From: Ammoniphilus resinae
Lineage (GTDB): Bacteria; Bacillota; Bacilli; Aneurinibacillales; RAOX-1
NCBI RefSeq assembly: GCF_017873965.1
Contig: NZ_JAGGKT010000011.1
Location: 62,001 to 126,000 of the forward strand
Reading direction: 5' to 3'
Length of the DNA stretch: 64,000 nucleotides
The notes beneath the pieces were generated by a model that saw nothing but the letters and a program-made list of their open reading frames with translations, was not told the origin of the DNA and made no database searches. The translations under genes were made by a program, and so were the position numbers. Below, in pieces: positions 17,995 to 27,172 of this stretch. Numbering within the stretch: position 1 is the first letter of the stretch; every line of letters starts with the position of its first letter.

Positions 17995-18372
17995 TTAGGA
18001 ATTCCTTGAGACTAAATCAGGTCGAAGTCTTTTTGCTTCACGCAGAAACACATGCCGGATTCCATCGATTGGTTGATCAGTGTTTACTAACATCATAATA
18101 CGAATACATTTCTCAAGACTTCCGGGTACTGGCATTTCATTGGAGCACATTAATGGAACTAGTTCCCAGTTTCGAATCGCTCTAATCGCTTTCGCCGGGA
18201 AATCCGCATTCAAATCATGTGTAACGGTAATGAAAATTGCCGCTACTTGATCTGGTGTGATCTGGTTTTGCTCGATGATTTGATCAGCCAGTTCCCTTGT
18301 TGCCTGTAATATTTCCTCTGAGTTATTTTCGGAGACAGTTATCGCCCCACGGATCCCCCTTACTCCCACCAT
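17995..18372 (-). CDS. aroH: Chorismate mutase, AroH class
   Basis: A 125-residue trimeric chorismate mutase that converts chorismate to prephenate. The family motifs VRGIRGAITV, ITVTHDLNADFPA with its conserved Asp/Phe, and IRIMMLVNT are present. The start is ATG 18372, overlapping the aroB stop by one base, with AGAGGTG five bases upstream; a TTG one codon earlier is badly spaced. It feeds tyrA directly downstream in the pathway. Confidence 0.95.
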   Translation of the reverse strand: MVGVRGIRGAITVSENNSEEILQATRELADQIIEQNQITPDQVAAIFITVTHDLNADFPAKAIRAIRNWELVPLMCSNEMPVPGSLEKCIRIMMLVNTDQPIDGIRHVFLREAKRLRPDLVSRNS

Positions 18373-19475
18373 CAATTCACCTCTTTTAAGATTTTCAACG
18401 TTTCTATCACCTGGTCATCAGCTATTCCTTTTACGATCTCAACGGATCCGATATTTTTAGGCAGGACAAAAACCAATTGTCCACCTGAGGTTTTTTTGTC
18501 ATGTTTCATCGCTGCCAGCATTTCCATGGGATCAAAATGATCGGCCAGGCGAACGGGAAGCTTAAATTTCTTTAGAATGTCTATCGTCCTTTGGGAAACC
18601 CCCAATGAATTGTCAACCAGACCTATCCGTTCAGCCAACAAAGAAGCGGCAACCATCCCAATCGCCACAGCTTCTCCGTGTATCAGCTGTCCGTAGTGAC
18701 TTAAGGACTCCATCGCATGGCCAAAGGTATGGCCTAGGTTGAGGATCGCCCGTCGCCCTTTCTCTGTTTCATCTTCTGAGACAACCTGTGACTTGATTAA
18801 ACATCCTTGATGGATGGCTTGTTCAATATAAGGCGATTGCAAGTTTAATAGATTTTCGGCATGCTTGTCCAACCAATCGGTAAATTCCTTGCTCCAAATC
18901 AATCCATGCTTTACAACCTCCGCAAACCCGGCATAAATCTCCCGCGAAGGAAGGGTTTGGAGAGTTTCCGTATCATAAAAGACTAGACTTGGTTGATGGA
19001 ATGCACCAATCATATTCTTTCCTACTGGGTGGTTAACCGCTACCTTACCGCCTACGCTGCTGTCATGAGCCAAAAGTGTTGTAGGAATTTGCACGAAGGG
19101 TACCCCGCGCATATAGGTAGCCGCACAAAATCCCCCTAAATCACCAACCACTCCCCCGCCTAAAGCCAAAAACACAGATTTCCGATCCATTCCGGCCTTT
19201 AACGCGGAGGTAGTCACTTCTTCAAGCTGCGCCAACGTTTTTGCCTTTTCTCCGGCAGGGACAATATGGTAGGAGCAAGAGTATCCCTTGGACTGCAAAA
19301 TATCGAGAACCTTATTCAAATAGTGGGGAGCAACTCGATCATCGGTCACAATAAACAACTTGCGATCGGTTGAAATCCCCCGCTTCTCCAGTTCTTCCGG
19401 AAGCAGCGGGAAAATTCCATTTCCTATAAGAATGGGATAGCTGCGTTCTTTTAGATCGACAAGTAGCTGCTCCAT
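18372..19475 (-). CDS. aroB: 3-dehydroquinate synthase
   Basis: A 367-residue NAD-dependent enzyme that cyclises DAHP to 3-dehydroquinate. The NAD-binding ALGGGVVGDLGGFCAATYMRG and the metal-binding LNLGHTFGHAMES and HGEAVAIGM segments are intact. Its ATG overlaps the aroC stop by one base (TAATG), giving a coupled aroC-aroB-aroH unit. Confidence 0.97.
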   Translation of the reverse strand: MEQLLVDLKERSYPILIGNGIFPLLPEELEKRGISTDRKLFIVTDDRVAPHYLNKVLDILQSKGYSCSYHIVPAGEKAKTLAQLEEVTTSALKAGMDRKSVFLALGGGVVGDLGGFCAATYMRGVPFVQIPTTLLAHDSSVGGKVAVNHPVGKNMIGAFHQPSLVFYDTETLQTLPSREIYAGFAEVVKHGLIWSKEFTDWLDKHAENLLNLQSPYIEQAIHQGCLIKSQVVSEDETEKGRRAILNLGHTFGHAMESLSHYGQLIHGEAVAIGMVAASLLAERIGLVDNSLGVSQRTIDILKKFKLPVRLADHFDPMEMLAAMKHDKKTSGGQLVFVLPKNIGSVEIVKGIADDQVIETLKILKEVN

Positions 19476-20638
19476 TATCTGCTCTCCAAGTATTCTTTAT
19501 ATTGTTGTACACTTTGCTTCATTTGCTCCAGGTTATCGCTATGGAATGTTTCGCACATAGCTCTCGCCAATTCAATCGCCACTACAGTTTCAACAACAAC
19601 AGCGGCTGCTGGCACAGCACAGCTATCCGAGCGTTCAATGGAAGCGGTAAACGGCTCCTTTGTTTGTAAATCGACACTTTGCAAAGGCTTGTACAAGGTT
19701 GGGATGGGCTTCATGACACCGCGCACAACAATCGGCATGCCGGTTGTCATTCCGCCTTCCAGGCCGCCTGCACGGTTTGTGCGACGGGAGAACCCTGTCT
19801 CCTCCGTCCAGATGATTTCATCGTGAACTTGTGAACCAGGTTTTGCTGCCGCTTCAAATCCGATACCGATTTCAACACCCTTAAAGGCTTGTATACTCAT
19901 CACAGCCTGTGCTAATCGGCCATCAAGCTTCCGATCCCACTGTACATGGCTTCCTAACCCAATCGGAACTCCTTCAGCAATTACCTCAACAATACCTCCT
20001 AAGGAGTCGCCGTCCTCTTTTGCCTTGTCAATTAGATCCATCATTTTCTGAGCAGCCTCGGAGTCTAAACATCTAACCGGGGAGTCTTCTGTAATTTGCT
20101 TCAATTCGGAAAGCGGAACGGAAACCTCTTTTGCTTCCACTTCACCAATTCTTTTGACATGACTGCCCAAATCTATTTCGAATTGTTCCAGTAATTGTCT
20201 CGCGACAGCACCAACCGCTACGCGGACCGCTGTTTCTCTCGCACTGGAACGCTCCAAGATATTTCTCATATCCTGCTGATTATATTTTAATGCCCCGTTT
20301 AGATCAGCATGTCCTGGGCGCGGGCGAGTAACTTGTCGCTTTACTTCATCTTCCCCATCCCAGGGTTCTGGGCCCATAATATGCTGCCAATGTGTCCAGT
20401 CCTTATTCTCCACAACAAGGCAAACCGGAGCTCCCGTTGTAAAACCATGGCGAACGCCACTCACGATTTTCACTTGGTCTGTTTCGATTTGCATCCGACG
20501 TCCACGTCCATGACCCTTTTGTCTACGGCGTAACTGTTCATTTATTTTATCAATGGAAATAGGCACATTGCTTGGCAACCCTTCAATAATGGCCGTCAAT
20601 TGTGGACCATGTGATTCACCAGCAGTTAAATATCTCAT
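19475..20638 (-). CDS. aroC: Chorismate synthase
   Basis: A 387-residue FMN-dependent enzyme that makes chorismate from EPSP. It begins [18 protein letters not shown], and has [18 protein letters not shown] and SSARETA. The start at 20638 is used because GTGGAGG sits five bases upstream; the upstream GTG at 20653 is part of that site. This is the first gene of the aro operon and is called aroF in older B. subtilis maps. Confidence 0.97.
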   Translation of the reverse strand: MRYLTAGESHGPQLTAIIEGLPSNVPISIDKINEQLRRRQKGHGRGRRMQIETDQVKIVSGVRHGFTTGAPVCLVVENKDWTHWQHIMGPEPWDGEDEVKRQVTRPRPGHADLNGALKYNQQDMRNILERSSARETAVRVAVGAVARQLLEQFEIDLGSHVKRIGEVEAKEVSVPLSELKQITEDSPVRCLDSEAAQKMMDLIDKAKEDGDSLGGIVEVIAEGVPIGLGSHVQWDRKLDGRLAQAVMSIQAFKGVEIGIGFEAAAKPGSQVHDEIIWTEETGFSRRTNRAGGLEGGMTTGMPIVVRGVMKPIPTLYKPLQSVDLQTKEPFTASIERSDSCAVPAAAVVVETVVAIELARAMCETFHSDNLEQMKQSVQQYKEYLESR

Positions 20639-20679
20639 CTGTTCTTCCTCCACCCTTTAACGCTTTTAAGTGATATTAT

Positions 20680-20710
20680 ATTATAGCATTCAATAAAATG
20701 ATAGTGTAAA
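20680..20710 (-). promoter_or_regulatory. Extended -10 promoter of aroC operon
   Basis: TGC-TATAAT on the minus strand (20688-20680) is an extended -10; TTTACA at 20710-20705 is a weak -35 with a 19-base spacer. It lies 42 bases upstream of aroC. Confidence 0.65.
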
Positions 20711-20737
20711 TACCAAGACGGGTGATTTTCTAAGGAG

Positions 20738-20762
20738 AAAAAGTCCCGTCTTGGGACTTTTT
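20738..20762. terminator. Terminator before aroC, with competing stem
   Basis: AAAAAGTCCC and GGGACTTTTT form a 10-base stem with loop GTCTT, ending the 56-residue gene upstream. A second stem is mutually exclusive: CCAAGACGGG (20713-20722) pairs perfectly with CCCGTCTTGG (20745-20754), which overlaps this hairpin. Confidence 0.8.
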
Positions 20763-20769
20763 CATTTGC

Positions 20770-20940
20770 TTATGCTTGCTCTGTTTGATAGGCGGAAAAT
20801 CCCCGGCCTAGCGATATTTCTGGTTTAGAATCTATTAACATCTCCGCGATCTGCTCTTGGTTTGTCCCTAGGACCTGGGCACATTCATCCGTCGTCAGCA
20901 GTCCGCGATAATAAGCTTCAATGACCTTCCGTTTGTCCAT
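20770..20940 (-). CDS. Small hypothetical protein, 56 residues
   Basis: The frame begins MDKRKVIEAYYRG behind a GGAGGG ribosome-binding site and ends before a strong terminator. The middle, LLTTDECAQVLGTNQEQIAEML, resembles a helix-turn-helix of the kind found in small DNA-binding or anti-repressor proteins, but there is no further evidence. The C-terminus ISLGRGFSAYQTEQA is probably flexible. It stands alone between aroC and the 104-residue membrane protein. I do not recognise the family. Confidence 0.65.
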   Translation of the reverse strand: MDKRKVIEAYYRGLLTTDECAQVLGTNQEQIAEMLIDSKPEISLGRGFSAYQTEQA

Positions 20941-21020
20941 TTTATCCCTCCTTTATTTTCCCTGTTATCCCTATTTTTGGGGAATGGCTGGAAATATATA
21001 CATAAAGGAGCTGTGAACAT

Positions 21021-21335
21021 TTAACAGTTCTTTCTTTCCTGTACGGTAGGAATCCTGCGAATCAATTTTTTGTTGTAATGGTAGAATAGTTCTCCTATCA
21101 GGATGGAGGACAATGTACTACTGCAAATAGCAAATAGTGTTTGACCTGGAGTATAATACGAAGCCGCAATAATGCCAATAAAGTTCCCTAAAATTGTACC
21201 AGCTATGAGAAACATCCCATATCCCGCCAAATCAGCCCTTGCATCGGAAAAAAGGCGGGCTTTCAACATAAATTTCGTCCCATGCTTATAAAATGTATAA
21301 CACATTAAAGTAATTAATAGAAACTTGAAAAGCAC
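21021..21335 (-). CDS. Small hypothetical membrane protein
   Basis: A 104-residue protein with an N-terminal hydrophobic segment and two further ones (about 40-60 and 68-86), and a basic cytoplasmic tail (KKLIRRIPTVQERK). The start is GTG at 21335 behind CTAGGGGGAG. It lies 18 bases downstream of cheR and may be cotranscribed with it. No function can be assigned. Confidence 0.6.
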   Translation of the reverse strand: MLFKFLLITLMCYTFYKHGTKFMLKARLFSDARADLAGYGMFLIAGTILGNFIGIIAASYYTPGQTLFAICSSTLSSILIGELFYHYNKKLIRRIPTVQERKNC

Positions 21336-21353
21336 GGCTTCTCCCCCTAGGAT

Positions 21354-22130
21354 TTATATTTTTTTGTAAAAAAAGGTATCTTCTGCTTCAAACTGATATT
21401 TTTGTGGGTGAAAAATTTGTTCTGTACTTCCCACAAATAAAACACCACCCGGGCGTAGGGCCTGACTAAATTTTTGGTACAGTATATGCTTTGCCTCTTC
21501 CGTAAAATAGATCATCACGTTGCGACAGATGATTAAATCATAATTTGTCTCAAAAGGATCTGCCAATAAGTTATGTTTCTTAAAATTAATCGCGCGTTTA
21601 ATCTCCTCAGAAACACGATAAGTGGTGCCTTCCTTGGTAAAATACTTGGACAGCAGGTCTTTCGGACAATCCTGCAGAGAACGATCCGAATAAAGCCCAA
21701 GTTTAGCTTTTGCCAGTGCCCCTTCATCGATATCCGTAGCAGTAATTTGCAAATCCTTCAGGTTTAAAGATCTAAGCATAATCAAAGCAAGGGTATATGG
21801 TTCTTCTCCTGTTGAACAGGCCGCGCTCCAGGATTTCACCCGTCCCTTTTCTCTTAGAAGCCGAGGTAAGATCTTATTATTTAATACATCCCACCTGCCC
21901 GGATTGCGGAAAAACTCCGAAACATTTATCGTCATCCGATCAAGAAATTCATAATAAAGCTCTTGATCCTGATTCATCGCATCAAAATACTGCGCAAAGC
22001 TCGAATAGCCCCTTTTCAACCTAAGTGAGGTTAAACGGCGCTTCATTTGAGCTTCCTTGTACAAAAGCAAATCAATGCCAGTCTTGCGCTTCACATTCCC
22101 AATAAATTGGATAAAATCTTGGTCAACCAT
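21354..22130 (-). CDS. cheR: Chemotaxis receptor methyltransferase
   Basis: CheR methylates glutamates of chemoreceptors using S-adenosylmethionine. The 258-residue form starting at ATG 22130 ([11 protein letters not shown]) has the normal family length. The SAM-binding domain shows [16 protein letters not shown] and the C-terminal [13 protein letters not shown] longer reading to 22232 would run into the terminator hairpin and has no good ribosome-binding site. Between ndk and aroC it occupies the same position as in B. subtilis. No other chemotaxis gene is in the window. Confidence 0.92.
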   Translation of the reverse strand: MVDQDFIQFIGNVKRKTGIDLLLYKEAQMKRRLTSLRLKRGYSSFAQYFDAMNQDQELYYEFLDRMTINVSEFFRNPGRWDVLNNKILPRLLREKGRVKSWSAACSTGEEPYTLALIMLRSLNLKDLQITATDIDEGALAKAKLGLYSDRSLQDCPKDLLSKYFTKEGTTYRVSEEIKRAINFKKHNLLADPFETNYDLIICRNVMIYFTEEAKHILYQKFSQALRPGGVLFVGSTEQIFHPQKYQFEAEDTFFYKKI

Positions 22131-22227
22131 AGGCTTCTCTTCGTACCCCATCCGTATAAATATGTCTAAATCTATCTTTATTAAGTTCGATGTGGGATAC
22201 AGGTATTCCTTCTTAGAAATAAAAAAA

Positions 22228-22262
22228 GGCATCCCTCAATTACTGAAGGACGCTCTTTTTTT
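22228..22262. terminator. Terminator after ndk
   Basis: GGCATCCCTCA and TGAAGGACGC pair around ATTAC with G-T pairs, flanked by A7 and T7 tracts, so it can act on either strand. It falls between ndk and cheR, which argues for the shorter cheR start. Confidence 0.8.
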
Positions 22263-22263
22263 A

Positions 22264-22710
22264 TTAGATCCATTTATTAACCGTTTTGTCGTAATCGGTA
22301 AGATCTTCTTTAAACCAAAGGGCCATTTCACGTTGTGCACTTTCTGGGGAATCGGAACCGTGGATGATGTTCATTCCTACGCTAATTCCGTAGTCTCCAC
22401 GAATAGTTCCTGGTGCTGCATCAGCTGGGTTTGTTTTACCCATCATGTTACGTGCAGTTGCAATTACATTTTCTCCTTCCCAAACCATAGCAAAAACAGG
22501 GCTTGAGGTAATAAAGCTAACCAATTCTCCAAAGAATGGTCTTTCCTTATGTTCAGCATAGTGCTGCTCAGCCAAATCTTGGCTGACACTCATTAGGATT
22601 CCGCCAACAAGCTTAAATCCTTTCTTTTCAAAGCGGGAAACAATGTCCCCGACCAAATTTCGCTGTACCCCGTCAGGCTTAATCATAATAAAGGTTCTCT
22701 CAACTGCCAT
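22264..22710 (-). CDS. ndk: Nucleoside diphosphate kinase
   Basis: A 148-residue enzyme that balances NTP pools by a phosphohistidine intermediate. [13 protein letters not shown] at the N-terminus, and the active-site histidine in [12 protein letters not shown], are intact. The start at 22710 has GAGG eight bases upstream; the longer frame to 22758 has no site. Confidence 0.96.
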   Translation of the reverse strand: MAVERTFIMIKPDGVQRNLVGDIVSRFEKKGFKLVGGILMSVSQDLAEQHYAEHKERPFFGELVSFITSSPVFAMVWEGENVIATARNMMGKTNPADAAPGTIRGDYGISVGMNIIHGSDSPESAQREMALWFKEDLTDYDKTVNKWI

Positions 22711-22830
22711 CGATAATACCTCTTTTCCTTTTATGTAATAGCCCAAATAACTGGGCAACTTATTCCGAATGTGATTTTACCAAACTTTTCTATGCAAATG
22801 CAACTGAAATAAATGATCTGACGAATAACA

Positions 22831-23790
22831 CTAATACTGCCTCTTACCAATAAAATTCGCTAGATCATACAAAGTTGCCCTGCTCGATGTATCTGGAAGA
22901 TCATCCAACCAGGACAACGCCTTTTTCAAATATTTATCTGCCAAACATTGGGCATAATGAATACCGTCACTTTGGCGGATATATTCGATCGCCTTGTCCA
23001 TTCCGTGGTTTTCTGAACGTAACAGGTACTGTAGTTGCTCGGCTGATTTCACATCATGATAACAGTAAATAGCCGGGAGGGTAATATTTCCTTGGCGCAG
23101 ATCATTCCCGGAGGGTTTGCCCAACTTTTTTTCGTCGCCGACAAAATCGAGAATATCATCCGTAATTTGAAAGGCCATTCCGACATGATATCCATAATTG
23201 TACATTGCTCGTACAACTTGTTCCGTTGCACCAGCTGCAATCGCTCCCAATTGACAACTGATGGCAATTAGTAGGGCAGTTTTTCGCTTAATCCGATGCA
23301 AATACCGTCTCAAGTTTTGATTCCAGTTGTGAAAATCACGAATTTGCTCTACTTCCCCCACGCACACTTGTACAATAGCCTTGGACAATATTTTATGTAT
23401 CCTTGGCATACCAAGTTCGGTGACTGTTCTCAGACCTTCAGCAAGGATATAATCACCTGTATACATAGCAATCCGGTTATCCCATTTCGCCTTAACTGTT
23501 AACTGTCCTCTCCGTTTCTCAGCATCATCGATAACATCGTCGTGAACCAAGGTGGCCATGTGAATTAATTCAAGCGCAACAGCCACATTTTTTAAACGCT
23601 CTAAATCATAGGTCCCCAATTTCCCGGCTAGCAAAACGAAAACAGGGCGAATCCTTTTTCCCCCTGCTTTCATTAGGTGACTTGCAGCCTCACGAAGCAA
23701 CCCATGCTTGGTTGTAATCGATTTCTCCAGTTCTTTTTCTATAAAATTCATATCAGATCGCATTTGCAAATAAATTTCAGCCAACTTCAT
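22831..23790 (-). CDS. hepT: Heptaprenyl diphosphate synthase component II
   Basis: This catalytic subunit elongates farnesyl diphosphate with isopentenyl diphosphate to the C35 menaquinone tail. Both aspartate-rich motifs are present: LVHDDVIDDAEKRRG and FQITDDILDFVGD. I use ATG 23790 (319 residues), with AAGGTGG five bases upstream; the GTG at 23799 lies within that site. HepT is active only with HepS, encoded three genes upstream. Ten bases separate it from mqnA. Confidence 0.94.
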   Translation of the reverse strand: MKLAEIYLQMRSDMNFIEKELEKSITTKHGLLREAASHLMKAGGKRIRPVFVLLAGKLGTYDLERLKNVAVALELIHMATLVHDDVIDDAEKRRGQLTVKAKWDNRIAMYTGDYILAEGLRTVTELGMPRIHKILSKAIVQVCVGEVEQIRDFHNWNQNLRRYLHRIKRKTALLIAISCQLGAIAAGATEQVVRAMYNYGYHVGMAFQITDDILDFVGDEKKLGKPSGNDLRQGNITLPAIYCYHDVKSAEQLQYLLRSENHGMDKAIEYIRQSDGIHYAQCLADKYLKKALSWLDDLPDTSSRATLYDLANFIGKRQY

Positions 23791-23800
23791 ATGGTCCACC

Positions 23801-24649
23801 TTAAGTTAATTTAACTTTATCATTTGCTCCCCATACAGCAACTTCAACAGCTCTTGGTAAAAGCCCTAATTCTGCTGCACAGCGGTAGTAATATTCGATG
23901 CCACGTTTTTGCTCGTTGTCAAAATCATGACATAACCCGGCAAAGTATGCTTTCCAGAAAGGATAATCACCGCCGAAGTCTTTTTGTACTGCTTTAATAA
24001 TATCATCAATCTTGACGTTTCCAAGCTCTTTCGCTCGTAAAAATTCAAGGTGAATGTCCTTAAGCAAGGATGGCCGCTGTTCTGCTAATTCCTTTCTCAC
24101 GGTCCACAAGGCGAAAGTCATCCACATCCCTGTTTGTTTATACCATAATTCGCCCAAATCGTAAATATAATAGCTTGGATTCCTTAATTTTGCAGACAGT
24201 GCATCATCCCCAATTAACAAGCAAGCGTCTGCCTTAGCCATCATTTCGTCTAAAACAGGTGTCATTGTCATGTATTGCGGACGTAATCGATAAAACTTTT
24301 CCAATATTATTTTTAGTAAATTGACGGAGGTAGCTGAAGAACTTGTGAGGGCTATAAGGGGCTCTTCTAGAGTTTCCAAAGGTGTTTTCGTAAATAAAAA
24401 AATCGAGCCGACAGGTCCTTTTGCACTGACAGACAGATCGGAAAGTACTACACAATTGTCTGCCTGTTCCCCGTAAGCAAACGAAGATACGGGTCCCAAA
24501 TCAAGTTCCCCTTTGGCAAGGAGACGATTGAGTTCTGCAGGAACTTTATGTATGAATTCTGCCCGATCAGCAAACTCTTTTTCTCTAAAAAAATAAAAAA
24601 CCGGAAGTATATTTGTATAAGCGATTTTCCCTATCCTAACTTTCTCCAT
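23801..24649 (-). CDS. mqnA: Chorismate dehydratase, futalosine menaquinone pathway
   Basis: A 282-residue protein of the MqnA/MqnD periplasmic-binding-like fold. MqnA dehydrates chorismate to 3-enolpyruvylbenzoate, the first committed step of the futalosine route to menaquinone. The N-terminal RIGKIAYTNILPVFYFF, the ELDLGPVSSFAYG segment and the SSSATSVNLLK loop are typical of MqnA. It overlaps ubiX by 14 bases. Its neighbours hepT/hepS make the quinone side chain and the aro genes downstream make its substrate. In B. subtilis this slot holds menG, so the operon marks a different menaquinone pathway. Confidence 0.9.
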   Translation of the reverse strand: MEKVRIGKIAYTNILPVFYFFREKEFADRAEFIHKVPAELNRLLAKGELDLGPVSSFAYGEQADNCVVLSDLSVSAKGPVGSIFLFTKTPLETLEEPLIALTSSSATSVNLLKIILEKFYRLRPQYMTMTPVLDEMMAKADACLLIGDDALSAKLRNPSYYIYDLGELWYKQTGMWMTFALWTVRKELAEQRPSLLKDIHLEFLRAKELGNVKIDDIIKAVQKDFGGDYPFWKAYFAGLCHDFDNEQKRGIEYYYRCAAELGLLPRAVEVAVWGANDKVKLT

Positions 24650-25247
24650 TCTGATGTTCCCCCCAACGTTGAAATAACGAATGCGGAAGTTCTAGCATAT
24701 CCATAGCCTTCCCCACAACAAAATCCACCAAATCGTCTAGCGTTTTTGGCTTCTGATAAAATCCCGGAACGGCAGGCAAAAGCTTTGCGCCAATGCGTGA
24801 AAGTTTTAACATATTTTCCAAATGAATGGAATTAAGAGGTGTTTCTCTTGGCACTAATACTAGCTTCTTGCCTTCCTTAAGCATGACATCCGCTGACCTC
24901 TCGAGCAAATTCCCTGATGCACCGTGGGCAATCCCACTTAAGGTGCCCATTGAACATGGGATAATAATCATCGCATCTAACCGATAAGAACCACTAGCAA
25001 TAGGAGCTGAAAAATCACGTAAATGGTGATAGTGCAGCTCCCCTGTTTTAGTTTGTCGGAAATAGGTTTCGATTACCCTGTTTCGATCTGTCGTATCCCA
25101 TTCCAGTTCTTCTTTAAAGACTTGCCAACCGGCCTCCGTGACCACAAGATGAACCTTATGATCTTGCTTTAGAAGTTCCTGTGTTAAACGAACCCCATAT
25201 ACTGCGCCACTTGCGCCGGTAATTCCAACCGTGAAAATCTTCCTCAT
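24636..25247 (-). CDS. ubiX: UbiX-type flavin prenyltransferase
   Basis: A 203-residue flavoprotein with the UbiX/Pad1 motifs GITGASGAVYG at the N-terminus, IIPCSMGTLSGIAHG and LVPRETPLNSIHLENML. The family makes prenylated FMN, the cofactor of UbiD-type decarboxylases. In the futalosine pathway a UbiD-like decarboxylase acts late, so this gene probably supplies its cofactor. No ubiD-like gene is in the window. It lies between hepS and mqnA, overlapping the latter. Confidence 0.92.
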   Translation of the reverse strand: MRKIFTVGITGASGAVYGVRLTQELLKQDHKVHLVVTEAGWQVFKEELEWDTTDRNRVIETYFRQTKTGELHYHHLRDFSAPIASGSYRLDAMIIIPCSMGTLSGIAHGASGNLLERSADVMLKEGKKLVLVPRETPLNSIHLENMLKLSRIGAKLLPAVPGFYQKPKTLDDLVDFVVGKAMDMLELPHSLFQRWGEHQNGES

Positions 25248-25259
25248 TACCTCACCATC

Positions 25260-26063
25260 TTACCCAAAAACTTGACTTTTTAACTGCTGCCGAAAAGCGT
25301 CAACCATGTTCTGCAATTCCCCCTGGACCCGGGGTTGCTCGAGCTGGTTAACTTGAGTGGCAATCTCATCAAGCAATTCTAAGGCTTGTCCTTGTAACCA
25401 AGCACAGGATTCTTGAATGGTCCGATCCTCAAGGAGCTTGGACAGCTGAATTTTGACGATTTGCCCCCAGCGAAAAGAGAGAAGTTCGTCAGTTAATCGT
25501 TCTACACGAATAAAATTGATGATGATATTTCTCCAGAGATTCCTTCCTCCATCCTGAACATACCGGGAAAGAAAAGAAAGATATAATCCCGAATCAATCG
25601 TATTCAACAAAGCTAATAACTGATCCGCACTAAGCTTTGATAAAGAAGTGTAAACCTCCGTCTTCACTTCGTTTATTTTAAGAATACTGTCAGCAAGGCT
25701 TCGAACTAGTTCAATGTCTTCAATTTGTGATAGCAGATAATAGTACTTGCTGCTATAAAAATCCCCTGCTAGCACAGCTAATTGCCGGGAGCGAATCTGA
25801 TTCAAATCACGATATGTGGTTAAAGAAACCTTCTCATGGCAATCCAGTCCGATTTGGATAAGCAGAGTAGGTACTGCATACTTTTTAATATTCTCCACAG
25901 TGACATTAGAATCCAGTAAAAACAAAAAAAGAACCTGCAACCGTACAAGTGGGACGGGAGGGATATCCACGTACTGCTGAACAAACTCATTTTCCGCTTG
26001 TTTTTTTATTTCATTTATGATGTCTGAGATCTCTCCGTGGAATTGACTTTTAAAAAAATTCAT
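25260..26063 (-). CDS. hepS: Heptaprenyl diphosphate synthase component I
   Basis: A 267-residue helical protein matching the HEPPP_synt_1 family: an N-terminal region with VDIPPVPLVRLQVLFLFL, then LLIQIGLDCHEKVS and VLAGDFYSSKYYYLLSQ. It has no aspartate-rich catalytic motif and acts as the small regulatory subunit of HepT. It is the first gene of the hepS-ubiX-mqnA-hepT unit; the ATG follows a GGGGGATC-type site. Confidence 0.9.
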   Translation of the reverse strand: MNFFKSQFHGEISDIINEIKKQAENEFVQQYVDIPPVPLVRLQVLFLFLLDSNVTVENIKKYAVPTLLIQIGLDCHEKVSLTTYRDLNQIRSRQLAVLAGDFYSSKYYYLLSQIEDIELVRSLADSILKINEVKTEVYTSLSKLSADQLLALLNTIDSGLYLSFLSRYVQDGGRNLWRNIIINFIRVERLTDELLSFRWGQIVKIQLSKLLEDRTIQESCAWLQGQALELLDEIATQVNQLEQPRVQGELQNMVDAFRQQLKSQVFG

Positions 26064-26093
26064 TACCGATCCCCCAAGTTAAACAATGCCTAA

Positions 26094-26124
26094 AGTATAG
26101 CACACCGAATGAAAAATTGACTAT
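26094..26124 (-). promoter_or_regulatory. Candidate promoter of hepS operon
   Basis: TGC-TATACT on the minus strand (26102-26094) is a good extended -10 about 30 bases before hepS. The -35 (AGTCAA, 17 bases upstream) is weak. Confidence 0.5.
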
Positions 26125-26160
26125 GGATTATTATATCTTTATTAAGATAAATTTTTAAGC

Positions 26161-26685
26161 TCATTTTTGAATCTTTTCTTGCCAGAGGACACCAAAGGAT
26201 ATATTGGTTAATTTGTGAAGCAAGGCCTTTTTATCCTTTTCTGCAGATACTGAGGATAACTCCTCCAGCAACTGGTTGGATCTTTCTGCTGACAAAGCTA
26301 TAAGAACTTCCTCATTTCCCTTTTCTTCATAGAGGACACGCACATAAAGCCCCTGTACATTGCTTGTTAAGAGATAAGCCGTATAGACAGATTGATAGAG
26401 CTCATCGTAAATATCATTGACATAGACGGGTTTGTCCGCTGTCACCTTGTAATCAACAGAAAGATTATGGTTTTGCCATTGGACCCGAGTAATCGCCATT
26501 TGCGAATTTACTTGTGTCATTATGTCAACGAGATTCGTCTGATCTAAAACGATAGGTTGGGAAATTTTAAAAACTGGCTGTAGCATTTCATTTTTTTGCA
26601 TGCTCCCTTGAAAAAAGATCGAGAGCATGATTGCTAATAAAGTAGATAAAATCAGTGCAGCAAACATATTCCGTGTGAAAACCAT
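26161..26685 (-). CDS. Hypothetical membrane-anchored protein
   Basis: A 174-residue protein with one N-terminal hydrophobic segment (about 8-26, FAALILSTLLAIMLSIFF) and a soluble, presumably outside, domain. The ribosome-binding site GGGGTG is ten bases before the ATG. I do not recognise the family. It lies between mtrB and hepS, a position where B. subtilis has no counterpart that I recall. Confidence 0.6.
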   Translation of the reverse strand: MVFTRNMFAALILSTLLAIMLSIFFQGSMQKNEMLQPVFKISQPIVLDQTNLVDIMTQVNSQMAITRVQWQNHNLSVDYKVTADKPVYVNDIYDELYQSVYTAYLLTSNVQGLYVRVLYEEKGNEEVLIALSAERSNQLLEELSSVSAEKDKKALLHKLTNISFGVLWQEKIQK

Positions 26686-26783
26686 CCAGGATTCACCCCT
26701 CTCTTACTTCATTGTACGAGACCGGGCGACCATGTATGACCGTCCACACGGGAATACTTTTTCCCTTCCCAATGCGGGAAAAA

Positions 26784-26803
26784 AGCAGGCACCGCCGCCT
26801 GCT
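26784..26803 (-). terminator. Terminator after mtrB
   Basis: On the minus strand AGCAGGC and GCCTGCT form a 7-base stem around GGCGGT, followed by T6. It ends the folE-mtrB transcript 15 bases after mtrB. Confidence 0.85.
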
Positions 26804-26818
26804 CCTTCTAGTAGTTTC

Positions 26819-27058
26819 CTATTCTTCCGTCGTGTCAATGATTCCATGTCGTGTCTGGATAATGGCCTTGCCCCTGATTTTGACAGCAGAAGTATGTTCG
26901 GTAAATTGGGCAATCATCACTTCACCCTTGTCCAATTTTTCTGAATGATGGAAACGCGTTGATTCCCCTCTTGTCATTCCAATCACACTAACCCCGTTTT
27001 CCTTTGCCTTGATCACAAAGAATTCCGTTTGCATTGGATACCCTTCATTATTACTCAT
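26819..27058 (-). CDS. mtrB: Tryptophan-activated RNA-binding protein TRAP
   Basis: A 79-residue protein that forms an 11-subunit ring and, with tryptophan bound, wraps GAG/UAG-repeat RNA. The core [20 protein letters not shown], followed by [10 protein letters not shown], is nearly identical to B. subtilis MtrB, including the RNA-contacting KxR. The N-terminus is a few residues longer than usual. It follows folE (mtrA) as in B. subtilis. Its target, the trp leader, is at 17871-17934. No anti-TRAP gene was seen here. Confidence 0.96.
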   Translation of the reverse strand: MSNNEGYPMQTEFFVIKAKENGVSVIGMTRGESTRFHHSEKLDKGEVMIAQFTEHTSAVKIRGKAIIQTRHGIIDTTEE

Positions 27059-27172
27059 TTGCCCTTCCCCCCTGGCTTCACTTTCATCATGATTTTAATT
27101 ATTAGTATACCAGAAATTAGCAGTTTCATGATGCAAAAAATGAGCCTTTGCAAATGAAAGGAAAAGCATTCC

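Noticed and set aside
17981-18000. Separate regulatory site at the aroH end
   Set aside because: Only the 3' end of aroH and the upstream side of the trp promoter; no extra repeat.
22131-22232. N-terminal extension of CheR by 34 residues
   Set aside because: It would start within the terminator hairpin after ndk and lacks a ribosome-binding site; the shorter form has the family length.
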